A stretch of 56,272 nucleotides of DNA from the NCBI GenBank assembly GCA_028287115.1, contig JAQBQF010000364.1, positions 1 to 56,272 of the forward strand, in the 5' to 3' direction. Source of the stretch: Myxococcales bacterium (GTDB lineage Bacteria; Myxococcota_A; Polyangia; Haliangiales; Haliangiaceae). The position numbers were made by a program, and so were the translations under genes. Shown piece after piece: positions 7,716-14,985 of the stretch. The notes beneath the pieces were generated by a model. It was not told the origin of the DNA. It worked only from the letters and a program-made list of their open reading frames with translations, and made no database searches. Position 1 is the stretch's first letter; every line of letters begins with the position of its first letter.

Positions 7716-8869
7716 CAGAACCTCACCATCGTCGGCGCGCGCGTCGAATACTGATAGGTGAAATAGCTGCCGCCCGCGAGCGCGGCGACGCCGGCCCATA
7801 CGTACCAATGCTCGTACCAGCGCTTCGGGGCAGGCGCTGCGTCCGCGCTGACGATCACGGCGGTGACGTCGATCAAGTTGTCGGGGTCGAGCGCCGCGGT
7901 GACCTTGCGCGCGATCGCCGCCGACGTCGCGGAACCTTCGAGATCGAGCGCCTTCGAGACCTTCTTGAGCTCGACATCGTAGAGCCGCAACGTCACGTGG
8001 TCGTCATCGCCGCCTTCGACGAACAGAAACCGCTTCACGCCGGTGAGCTTCGCGAGCGCGCGCGTACGCTTGAGCCGCGCCTTGCCGGGCGGCGCTGCCG
8101 CCGATTCGTCGACGAGGCGCGCCGCGCGGTCGAGCGTCGACTCCTTGTCGAGCGTGATCGCGATCTTGTAGGGATCCTTGGCGCGGATATCGACGAGCTC
8201 CGTGTACGGCTTGCGATCTGGCGCCGTGATCATCACGAGGTGAATCCCGACGGTCAGCTTCGTCTGGCTGGTCGCGGTCGTTCGCTCGCCACCGTCGACC
8301 GAGATCATCGCGGTTTCGGGATCGGCATCGACGTGCAGCATGCCGGTCTCGATCGGCTCGCGGCGCGCCTGGCGCACGAGCTTGCTGACCGTCGGCGACG
8401 CGAGCTTGCGGTCGGGCGACCACGCAGGATTGAACCGATAGGCCGCGCGAAACTGACGGATCGCTTCTTCCTTGTTATCGAGGCCGGCCGCGATCAGGCC
8501 GCGCCACTGGCACAGCTCGGCGAGCGCTGGAACGGGATCTCCGCCGGCGATGCCGCCGAGGATCCGCTGCTCGTCCGCTTCGATCATCTTGAGCGCGGTC
8601 GCATAGTCGGTGTTCGCGAATGCATCTTTGATCGCATCGACGTCTGCGACGAGCACGTTGCGGCCATCGAGTGTCGCGGCGAGCGACTTGGGGAGCTTGA
8701 ACAGCATGCCGCGCGACTCGAGTACGCGCGACACGCGAGAGATCTGACCGACATCGCCGAGCTTCGCAGCCGCATTGACGACGACGACCTGATCGTCCTG
8801 CGCCTCCGCATCCGCTCGAGCCATCGAGGTCGCGAGCGCGCAGAGGCCGATCGCGAGCGCTACTCGCAC
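7715..8869 (-). CDS. Exported PEGA-domain protein
   Basis: The 384-residue product starts at a GTG with a strong GGGAGG site (8875-8880) and has a signal peptide (MRVALAIGLCALATSMARA). The middle (near residues 180-250) reads like a PEGA domain, a small beta-sandwich found in surface proteins: MLHVDADPETAMISVDGG, then VGIHLVMITAPDRKPYTE. The C-terminus carries a hydrophobic stretch (YVWAGVAALAGGSYFTYQY) that could anchor it. The earlier part is alpha-helical and TPR-like (the segment EEAIRQFRAAYRFNPAW resembles one TPR unit). It overlaps the kinase gene upstream by 10 bases and the lipoprotein gene downstream by one base, so the three form one translationally coupled unit. Confidence 0.85.
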   Translation of the reverse strand: MRVALAIGLCALATSMARADAEAQDDQVVVVNAAAKLGDVGQISRVSRVLESRGMLFKLPKSLAATLDGRNVLVADVDAIKDAFANTDYATALKMIEADEQRILGGIAGGDPVPALAELCQWRGLIAAGLDNKEEAIRQFRAAYRFNPAWSPDRKLASPTVSKLVRQARREPIETGMLHVDADPETAMISVDGGERTTATSQTKLTVGIHLVMITAPDRKPYTELVDIRAKDPYKIAITLDKESTLDRAARLVDESAAAPPGKARLKRTRALAKLTGVKRFLFVEGGDDDHVTLRLYDVELKKVSKALDLEGSATSAAIARKVTAALDPDNLIDVTAVIVSADAAPAPKRWYEHWYVWAGVAALAGGSYFTYQYSTRAPTMVRF

Positions 8870-10503
8870 TTGTCCTCCCGGATCACGGCGACGCTATTCG
8901 CCGCGACGGTCGCCACGCATGTCTTGTGGATGCCGTACTGATCGTTCTCGAACCGAACCTTGTAGCGACCCGGCGCCAGCTTGAACGTGTGAGGCGTCTC
9001 GAAGCTGGCACCGTTGACGTCGACGTACGCCCAGGTGTCGCGCGTGGTTGCTTTGAGAAAGCCTTCGCCGCCGGCCGCCGGCCTCTTGATCGCCGGTTTC
9101 TCCGACGTGGTCGCGACTCGCGCCTTGCGCGCGGTGTGATGCTCCTCGATCGGCGGCAGCGGCGCGAGGGCCGGCTTCGCGGGGATCGCGATCGGAAGCG
9201 GCACGGCGACCGGAACCGGATCGGCGGCGAGGAGGCTCGCCGGCTGCACGGACGGCTGCGCGGCACGCTGGATGTGTTGCGCCGGATCCGCGGGTGCCAG
9301 CTGAATTCCGACCGCGGCGACCGTACCGAGAAACGCCGCGGCGCCGAGCACGGCGAGAGTCCAGCGATGGTTGCGGTGAGGCACGCTGGCGGGGGCCAAC
9401 AGCTCACCGTGCGCGAGCGAACCGGACTGCCGTTGCGGGTCCGCGTACGGTACCTCGGGAGGCGGGGGTGGAATCGGTTGCGAGGCGCTCCGTGCCGACG
9501 AGCTGATCAGCGATCGCGTCACGATCGTCACGTTGCGATCGGTCGGCTGCGTGCCGAGCGGCGCGGAGACGACCGGCATCACGGGAGACATCGCGCGGAT
9601 CAATTGAGCGAGATCACTGGCACCTTCGCGCCAACCGTTCGAGAATCGCTCGTCGACGAGCGCGTCGTTGAGCTGCTGCATTCGCGCAAACCGATCGCGC
9701 GGATCGGCTGCGAGCGCGCGCATGCAGATCGCATCGAGCCCGACCGAGATCGAAGGCTTGACGACGCGAGGCGGGATCACGCGCAGCTCACTGCCGCGTT
9801 CGTTCGCGGTGATCGTACGGCCGAGCGGATGCTGGCCCGTGATCAGCTCGTAGAGCACGACGCCGAGCGCGAACACGTCGGAGCTCGGCGTCAGCGCCTC
9901 GCCCCGCGCCTGCTCGGGAGCCATGTACGCCCACTTGCCTTCGACGACGCCGATGCCGCGACCTTCGCGTCGCGCGATTCCGAAATCGGCGACGCGCACT
10001 TCGCCGGAGGTCGTGAGCAGCAGGTTGCTCGGGCTGATATCCGCGTGGATCACCGCGCCGCCCGGTCGCGCGTGGGCGAACTCGAGCCCGGCCGCGGCCG
10101 CCTGCGTGATGTAGGTCGCGATGCCGAGGGGAAGTCCGTTCGAGCCGCGCGAGCGCATGAGCTGCCGCACGCTCGGGCCATCGACAAATTCCATCACGAG
10201 GAACACGTCGTGACCGTCGCGCGACAGATCGAGGACGCTGACGATGTTGCCGTGCTGCATCCCGACCAGCAGCTTGGCTTCGCAGATCAGGCGTTCGACA
10301 AACAGGCGGTCGGTCGCGAGCTCGGGGAGCAGGCGCTTGATCGCGACCGGCTTCTGGAACCCGTGCGACCCCATCGAGCTCCCGGCGAACACCTCGGCCA
10401 TACCGCCACGGCCGAGCAGGTCGCCCAGGACATATCGTCCCTGACGACGCGGCGCACCCGTGTCGCTCGGAGGTTGGCCCTCCGCTATGCCCGTCCCGGT
10501 CAC
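8860..10503 (-). CDS. Hanks-type Ser/Thr protein kinase with non-RD catalytic loop and PEGA-like tail
   Basis: A 547-residue membrane kinase. The kinase domain covers about residues 24-290: glycine-rich loop GRGGMAEV, catalytic Lys56 (AIKR), Glu75, DFG at 173-175 and APE near 195. The catalytic loop reads HADISPSN (153-160): the catalytic Asp155 and Asn160 are kept but the usual Arg of HRD is Ala, so this is a non-RD kinase that probably does not need activation-loop phosphorylation. A Pro-rich juxtamembrane stretch leads to one transmembrane helix (LAVLGAAAFLGTVAAVGI), then a Pro/Ala/Val linker and a C-terminal PEGA-like domain ending VIREDKCE. The start is a GTG at 10503. First gene of the cassette reaching down to 6594. 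Confidence 0.92.
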   Translation of the reverse strand: MTGTGIAEGQPPSDTGAPRRQGRYVLGDLLGRGGMAEVFAGSSMGSHGFQKPVAIKRLLPELATDRLFVERLICEAKLLVGMQHGNIVSVLDLSRDGHDVFLVMEFVDGPSVRQLMRSRGSNGLPLGIATYITQAAAAGLEFAHARPGGAVIHADISPSNLLLTTSGEVRVADFGIARREGRGIGVVEGKWAYMAPEQARGEALTPSSDVFALGVVLYELITGQHPLGRTITANERGSELRVIPPRVVKPSISVGLDAICMRALAADPRDRFARMQQLNDALVDERFSNGWREGASDLAQLIRAMSPVMPVVSAPLGTQPTDRNVTIVTRSLISSSARSASQPIPPPPPEVPYADPQRQSGSLAHGELLAPASVPHRNHRWTLAVLGAAAFLGTVAAVGIQLAPADPAQHIQRAAQPSVQPASLLAADPVPVAVPLPIAIPAKPALAPLPPIEEHHTARKARVATTSEKPAIKRPAAGGEGFLKATTRDTWAYVDVNGASFETPHTFKLAPGRYKVRFENDQYGIHKTCVATVAANSVAVIREDKCE

Positions 10504-10578
10504 AACCTGTCAGTGTGCAACGACCGGGCCCGCTCTAACCGATCGAACACCCAAGCGGTTTCAGCGCTGTAACAGACA

Positions 10579-10617
10579 GGGACACCCAGCTCAGAACGGG
10601 GGTTGGGGGAGTGTCCC
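10579..10617. promoter_or_regulatory. Inverted repeat in divergent promoter region
   Basis: GGGACAC (10579-10585) and GTGTCCC (10611-10617) are perfect 7-bp arms separated by 25 bases rich in G. They sit in the 181-base gap between the divergently transcribed kinase and SDR genes. They could be an operator or an mRNA hairpin in the SDR leader; no clear promoter boxes were recognised. Confidence 0.3.
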
Positions 10618-10684
10618 CCGACGGTGGGGAACCGGCCCCCGTGATCTGCCAGCGGCGGTGAGGAATCGATTACGCTGCGCCGCG

Positions 10685-11488
10685 ATGGAGACCCCGACCG
10701 CCCAAACGCAACGCATCTTCGCACCCGGTATTTTGCGCGATCAGGTCGCGATCATCACGGGGGGAGGCTCCGGGATTGGGCTCGCGACCGCCCTCGAGAT
10801 GGCCCGGCTCGGCGCCAAGGTCGCGATCTGCGGCCGGACCGCCGAGAAGCTCGAGACCGCGCGCGCCGAGCTCGCCGCGATCGGCCCGGTGCTCGCCCAG
10901 CCGTGCGACATCCGGGAGCCGGCGCAGGTCGAGGCGTTCGTGCGCGCGGTGATCGCGCAGTGGGGACGGATCGATATCGTCGTCAACAATGCCGGCGGCC
11001 AGTTTCCTTCGCCGGCGCAGCACATCTCGCCGAACGGGTTTCTCGCGGTCATCAAGAACAACCTCGTCGGCACGTTCCATGTCTGCCGCGAAGTCGCGAA
11101 CCAGTGGATGATTCCGAACAAGGGCGGACGGATCGTCAACGTGATCGCGAATATCTATCGCGGCTTTCCGGGAATGATTCACACGGGTGCGGCGCGCGCC
11201 GGCGTCGAGAACATGACGATGACACTCGCGGTCGAGTGGTCGCAGTTCGGGATCCTCGTCAACGCGGTCGCGCCCGGCATCATCAAGTCGTCGGGAACCG
11301 CGCAGTATCCGCCGCAGATCCTCGAACGTGGCATCGCGGAGACGCCGCTCAAGCGCGCGGGTACCGTCGATGAAGTCGCCGCGTCGATCGTGTTTCTCGC
11401 GTCGCCCGCCGCGCAGTTCATCACCGGCGCGACGTTGCGGATCGATGGTGCGCAAGCGTTGTGGGGCCGCACGTGGGAGCTCGGGTAG
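10685..11488 (+). CDS. Short-chain dehydrogenase/reductase, peroxisomal trans-2-enoyl-CoA reductase-like
   Basis: Starting at ATG 10685 the product is 267 residues with a Rossmann fold: TGGGSGIG nucleotide-binding motif, NNAGG, and a C-terminal ITGATLRIDG. The usual catalytic Tyr-xxx-Lys is absent; the equivalent segment reads HTGAARAGVENMT. That exact style (H[ST]GAARAGV) is known from the trans-2-enoyl-CoA reductase (PECR) and related acyl-CoA or terpenoid-catabolism SDRs, which argues for reduction of an unsaturated acyl-CoA-like substrate rather than a simple alcohol. A longer upstream frame exists but lacks coding character. The next SDR starts on the base after its stop, so the two are co-translated. 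Confidence 0.88.
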   Translation: METPTAQTQRIFAPGILRDQVAIITGGGSGIGLATALEMARLGAKVAICGRTAEKLETARAELAAIGPVLAQPCDIREPAQVEAFVRAVIAQWGRIDIVVNNAGGQFPSPAQHISPNGFLAVIKNNLVGTFHVCREVANQWMIPNKGGRIVNVIANIYRGFPGMIHTGAARAGVENMTMTLAVEWSQFGILVNAVAPGIIKSSGTAQYPPQILERGIAETPLKRAGTVDEVAASIVFLASPAAQFITGATLRIDGAQALWGRTWELG

Positions 11489-12259
11489 ATGGACCTCGGA
11501 CTCGGCGGCAAGGCGTGTCTCGTCGCGGGCGCGAGTCGCGGCATCGGGCGCTCGATCGCGCTCCGCCTCGCGAGTGAAGGCGCGCGTGTCGTCGCGGTGG
11601 CGCGCAAAGCACCCGAGCTCGCGATCGTGCTCGACGAGCTTTCGCGAGCCGGCGGCGGACCGCACGCGATCGTGGTCGCCGATGTGACGACACCTGAAGG
11701 CGCGACGGCGACCGTCGATGCTGCGGTGCAGGCGCTCGGCGGTCTCGACATCGTCGTGACGAACGTCGGCCAGTCGTTCGCGCGCGAAGCATCGGCGATG
11801 GACGACGACGATCTCGCGAAGTCGCTCGATCTGAATCTGTGGTCGGCGGCACGCGTCGCGCAACGCGCGGTGCCGCACCTCGTCGCACGCGGTGGTGGAT
11901 CGATCACGATGATCTCGTCGATCTACGGCCGCGAAGCCGGCGGCGCGCCCGGCTACAATGTCGCGAAGGCGGGCGTGATCGCACTCGCGAAGGCGCTCGC
12001 GCGCGACTACGGCAAGCACCAGATTCGCGTCAACTCGGTCGCGCCGGGATCGATCCTGTTTCCCGGTGGTGGCTGGGAGCGGCGAATGAAAGCGGATCCG
12101 GAAGGCATCGCGGACATGATCCGTCGCGAGCTGCCGTACCAGCGGTTTGGTACGCCTGAAGAGGTCGCCGACGTCGTCGCATTCGTCGCCTCGCCGCGCG
12201 CGAGCTGGGTCGCCGGGGCGTGCATCGTCGTCGACGGCGCGCAGTCTCGCGAATTTTGA
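11489..12259 (+). CDS. Short-chain dehydrogenase/reductase (3-oxoacyl-ACP reductase-like)
   Basis: A 256-residue classical SDR: GASRGIG cofactor loop, the [DN]NVG-type TNVGQS, Ser of SSIYG, and an intact catalytic YNVAK. The C-terminal VDGAQ segment is also standard. The start codon directly follows the TAG of the preceding SDR. An intact catalytic triad beside a partner with an altered one suggests consecutive steps on an acyl-CoA or similar substrate (beta-keto reduction and enoyl reduction), which is inference. The exact substrate cannot be read from sequence; FabG-like members are often annotated as 3-oxoacyl-ACP reductases without proof. Confidence 0.9.
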   Translation: MDLGLGGKACLVAGASRGIGRSIALRLASEGARVVAVARKAPELAIVLDELSRAGGGPHAIVVADVTTPEGATATVDAAVQALGGLDIVVTNVGQSFAREASAMDDDDLAKSLDLNLWSAARVAQRAVPHLVARGGGSITMISSIYGREAGGAPGYNVAKAGVIALAKALARDYGKHQIRVNSVAPGSILFPGGGWERRMKADPEGIADMIRRELPYQRFGTPEEVADVVAFVASPRASWVAGACIVVDGAQSREF

Positions 12260-12261
12260 GT

Positions 12262-12529
12262 ACCGACTCAAGCGGGGCACGGCTCGGCGGCATCCCGCTG
12301 GTGGTGGTACCCGAATCGTAGGGATGGTTCCGTGCGCGTCCCGCTCGAAGGGCCGCCACCGAGGAGCGGTCCGGACGGAAATTTCCGCCTCGAAACGAAA
12401 GCAGGCAAGAGCATCGTCGTCGTGATGACGCCACCGCGGCCGGTGACGAAGCCAGGTCTTGTTCTCGAAGCGGGCAAGACACTCGATGTCGGCTCGATAG
12501 CGATTTCTGGGCCGCCGCCGAAGCCGTGA
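12262..12529 (+). pseudogene. Possible remnant of a carboxypeptidase-regulatory-like domain
   Basis: Between the SDR and the next membrane protein, one frame reads GARLGGIPLVVVPES then stops (TAG 12319-12321), and the next frame continues DGSVRVPLEG, then GNFRLETKAGKSIVVVM and LEAGKTLDVGSIAI to a stop at 12529. Together these look like the end of a carboxypeptidase-regulatory-type beta domain broken by a one-base shift near 12320. A GTG at 12332 preceded by AGGGA could instead start a 65-residue small gene. No lipoprotein signal or upstream half is present. The remaining bases of the 285-base gap show nothing else recognisable. Confidence 0.35.
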
Positions 12530-12544
12530 TACGATCACGAGTGG

Positions 12545-13792
12545 ATGGGCAGGCACCGGTCTCGGTTGCTGGTCTGTGGAGTTGGGTGCCTCGTACTGGT
12601 GGTCACGAGCACGCTGTTCCTCGACTGGTTTCACGCGACGCTTGCGGTCGATCTCGGTCAAGGCACGGGCCTCGACACCGGTGTCGATCACCTCACGATC
12701 AATCTGCACTCGCTGAGGCGATGTGCGCCCGACGGGCCGTGCATGAACATGCCCCTATCCGCGGTCAAAGGCTTTTACTCGTCATCCGCGCAGATGTCCC
12801 TATGGGGCTCGCTGCTGTTCGTGTGCTTCGTGCTGTTCCAGGCGGGATCGCGGATCCTCAACGGCCTCGCGAGCCCACGCATCACCAAGTTCGGATACAT
12901 GCTCGGCACGATGGTGCTGTCGAGCGTGCTGTCCGCTGGATATTTGTTTCAGCCGGAATCGACGACGTTCGCAGTCGGAACGATCGAGGTGCAGCGCACG
13001 TGGGCGCCGCTCATGTTGCTCGGCTCGTACTTGTTCGGCTTCATCGCGCTCTCGCTCGCGGTCTCCGCGGAGACGTCCGAAGACGATGTCGGTGAATACA
13101 AGCCGATCGTGATTCCAGGCAAGTCGCCCGCCGGCTACGGCAAGCTCAAGCCCGTGACGCCGGCCGCGCCGCGCGTCGCGGGCTCGCCGTCCGCCCCGGC
13201 GCCCACGCGCGGGTCGCTCCTACCCGACGAGCTGTCGGTGAACATTGCCGATCCGGACACGGCCAAGTCCGGACAACCGGTCGGCGAAGAGGACACGATG
13301 ACGGTGCTGCATCGCCCCGGCAAGCGTGCGCCGACCGCCGTCGGCAAGATGGCGGCAGCGATCACGCGAGAGCAGCTGCGCAAGAAGCTGTTCTACGCGA
13401 CGGCGATCGCGAACATCGGAAGCTCCGGGATCGAAGCCAAGCGCGAGGACGGGCTCGGGCTAGCCAAAGTCGTGCGTTGGCGTGACGTCGTCGGAGTCGT
13501 CGCGCGGCGGCTTCCAGAAGAGTCGCCTTACGACGGCATCACGTTCGTCGATGTCGTGTCGAGCCCCGGCGCGACACTACGGATCTTGCCGTGGACACGG
13601 TTGAACGCCGAGAAGTTCGACGATGACGAAGAGGATGGCGAGCTCCGCGCGCGCGCGTTCGTTCAGCTGGTCGTCGATCACTGTCCCGACGTTCACTTGG
13701 ATCCTGCGACGCGAACATTTCTCGGCGCGGGCGAAGCTGCGCAGGTGCCCACCGTCGAGGTGCTCGCGGTGCACGACGCGAAGCTCGCGTAG
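12545..13792 (+). CDS. Membrane protein with cytoplasmic C-terminal domain, unknown function
   Basis: The 415-residue product has about four hydrophobic helices in its first 185 residues (near 8-27, 85-103, 115-132 and 155-175), with an exported loop holding two cysteines (RRCAPDGPC). A Pro/Ala/Ser-rich linker of about 80 residues contains EEDTMTVLHRPGKR, and the last 130 residues form a soluble domain (for example DGLGLAKVVRWRDVVGVVARRLPEESPYDG) that resembles a PH- or EF-P-like beta fold but could not be named. No known family was recognised. It converges on the citrate synthase gene, with a hairpin between them. Confidence 0.8.
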   Translation: MGRHRSRLLVCGVGCLVLVVTSTLFLDWFHATLAVDLGQGTGLDTGVDHLTINLHSLRRCAPDGPCMNMPLSAVKGFYSSSAQMSLWGSLLFVCFVLFQAGSRILNGLASPRITKFGYMLGTMVLSSVLSAGYLFQPESTTFAVGTIEVQRTWAPLMLLGSYLFGFIALSLAVSAETSEDDVGEYKPIVIPGKSPAGYGKLKPVTPAAPRVAGSPSAPAPTRGSLLPDELSVNIADPDTAKSGQPVGEEDTMTVLHRPGKRAPTAVGKMAAAITREQLRKKLFYATAIANIGSSGIEAKREDGLGLAKVVRWRDVVGVVARRLPEESPYDGITFVDVVSSPGATLRILPWTRLNAEKFDDDEEDGELRARAFVQLVVDHCPDVHLDPATRTFLGAGEAAQVPTVEVLAVHDAKLA

Positions 13793-13801
13793 GAGCCAAT
13801 G

Positions 13802-13838
13802 CAGGTCAGGTGGGACCTTGCCCCGACTGGTTGACCTG
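13802..13838. terminator. Hairpin between convergent genes, possible bidirectional terminator
   Basis: CAGGTCA (13802-13808) pairs with TGACCTG (13832-13838), with inner complementary G- and C-rich stretches. It fills the 65-base gap between two convergent genes. No clear T-run follows on either strand, so it may act with Rho. Confidence 0.4.
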
Positions 13839-13857
13839 AACGTGAACTTTACCTCGA

Positions 13858-14937
13858 TCAGATCGCGGTGAGGCCGCCGACGTAGCGCGACCCGGGGCGG
13901 ATCAACCGTCCGGTGCGCCGCTGCTCGATCACGTGCGCGCTCCAACCCGCGACGCGACCCACCGCGAACGTCGGAGAGAACTGCTCGCGCGGTAAGCCGA
14001 CGCCATCGAGGAGCACGGCCGTATAGAACTCGACGTTCGCGGCGAGCGGCCGATCCGGTTTGCGCTCGCGGAGGATCTTCGCCGCCGCTTGCTCGACCGC
14101 CCGTGCGAGCTCGAGCCGGTCGGACGCGAGCGCTTTGACCGCGGTCTCGAGCACGGCCGCGCGCGGATCGCGGACCCGATAGATCCGGTGGCCCATGCCC
14201 ATGATGCGATGACCTGCCGCAAGCTCGTCGAGGATCCAGGACTCGGCCTGTGCGGGCTTGCCGATCGCATCGAGCATGTCCAGCACGGGGCCCGGTGCGC
14301 CGCCGTGAAGCGGGCCTTTGAGCGCGCCGACCGCGCCGACGATCGCGGAGATCAGATCCGATCCGGTCGACGTGATCACGCGCGCCGTGAACGTCGAAGC
14401 GTTCATGCCGTGATCGATCACCGTCACGAGATACGCATCGAGCGCGCGGACGGCCTCGGGTGAAGGGGTGGTGCCGCGCGACATGCGGAGATAATCGGCA
14501 GCGTGATCGAGCTGCGCCGACGGCGCGATCGGAACCTGTCCCGCGCGCTTGCGACTCCATGCCGCGGCGTACACCGCCGCCGAGCCGATCGCCGCGACGG
14601 CATCCGCACCGTCTTCACCGCTGGCGCGCAGATGTGCGAGCGAGGCGCGCAAGGCCTCCATGCCGTCGGCTGCGTCGAGCGCGTCGCCGAGCCGTGGGAT
14701 CAGCTCCCAGGCAACCTCACGCGCGCGACCGAGCAGCGAGCGAAACGCACCTGGATCGATCGTGTGACCGCCGGCCGCGAGCACGCGAGCCGCAACGGTC
14801 TCGAAGCCGTGCTGCGTCGCGAGCTGCTCGACCGGAGACCCGGCGATCACGAGGTGACCGCGCTCGCCGTCGACGTCGGAGATGTTCGTGTCCGCAACGA
14901 CGACGCCATCCAGTCCGGAGCTGCTTGCTTCTCCCAT
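13858..14937 (-). CDS. Citrate synthase-like protein (citrate/2-methylcitrate synthase family)
   Basis: The 359-residue product has the family signature: LHGGAPGPV with the first catalytic His, MGMGHRIYRVRDPRA with the second, and a C-terminal RLIRPGSRYVG arginine region. At the position of the third catalytic residue, normally Asp in NVDFYS, this protein has NVEFYTAVL, i.e. Glu. The first about 50 residues carry an N-terminal GLDGVVVADTNISDVDG segment typical of the short bacterial type. The ATG at 14937 is chosen because GAGG lies six bases upstream; an ATG two codons earlier has no spacing to it. It is divergent from an HTH-citrate synthase gene 48 bases away. Citrate and methylcitrate synthase activity cannot be told apart from sequence alone. 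Confidence 0.9.
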   Translation of the reverse strand: MGEASSSGLDGVVVADTNISDVDGERGHLVIAGSPVEQLATQHGFETVAARVLAAGGHTIDPGAFRSLLGRAREVAWELIPRLGDALDAADGMEALRASLAHLRASGEDGADAVAAIGSAAVYAAAWSRKRAGQVPIAPSAQLDHAADYLRMSRGTTPSPEAVRALDAYLVTVIDHGMNASTFTARVITSTGSDLISAIVGAVGALKGPLHGGAPGPVLDMLDAIGKPAQAESWILDELAAGHRIMGMGHRIYRVRDPRAAVLETAVKALASDRLELARAVEQAAAKILRERKPDRPLAANVEFYTAVLLDGVGLPREQFSPTFAVGRVAGWSAHVIEQRRTGRLIRPGSRYVGGLTAI

Positions 14938-14958
14938 GGTCATCCTCACGTTGCTGGT

Positions 14959-14976
14959 CTTACCCGAAGATGTAAG
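14959..14976. promoter_or_regulatory. Palindrome between the two divergent citrate synthase genes
   Basis: CTTAC-N8-GTAAG lies in the middle of the 48-base gap shared by the two genes. Since the plus-strand gene encodes a MerR-like DNA-binding domain, this is a natural candidate for its operator, controlling both promoters. Inferred from position and symmetry only. Confidence 0.4.
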
Positions 14977-14985
14977 GTGAGGGGC

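Noticed and set aside
10670..12709. 679-codon open frame antisense to the two SDR genes
   Set aside because: Arg/Asp-rich translation, no domain; both SDR genes are clearly coding on the other strand.
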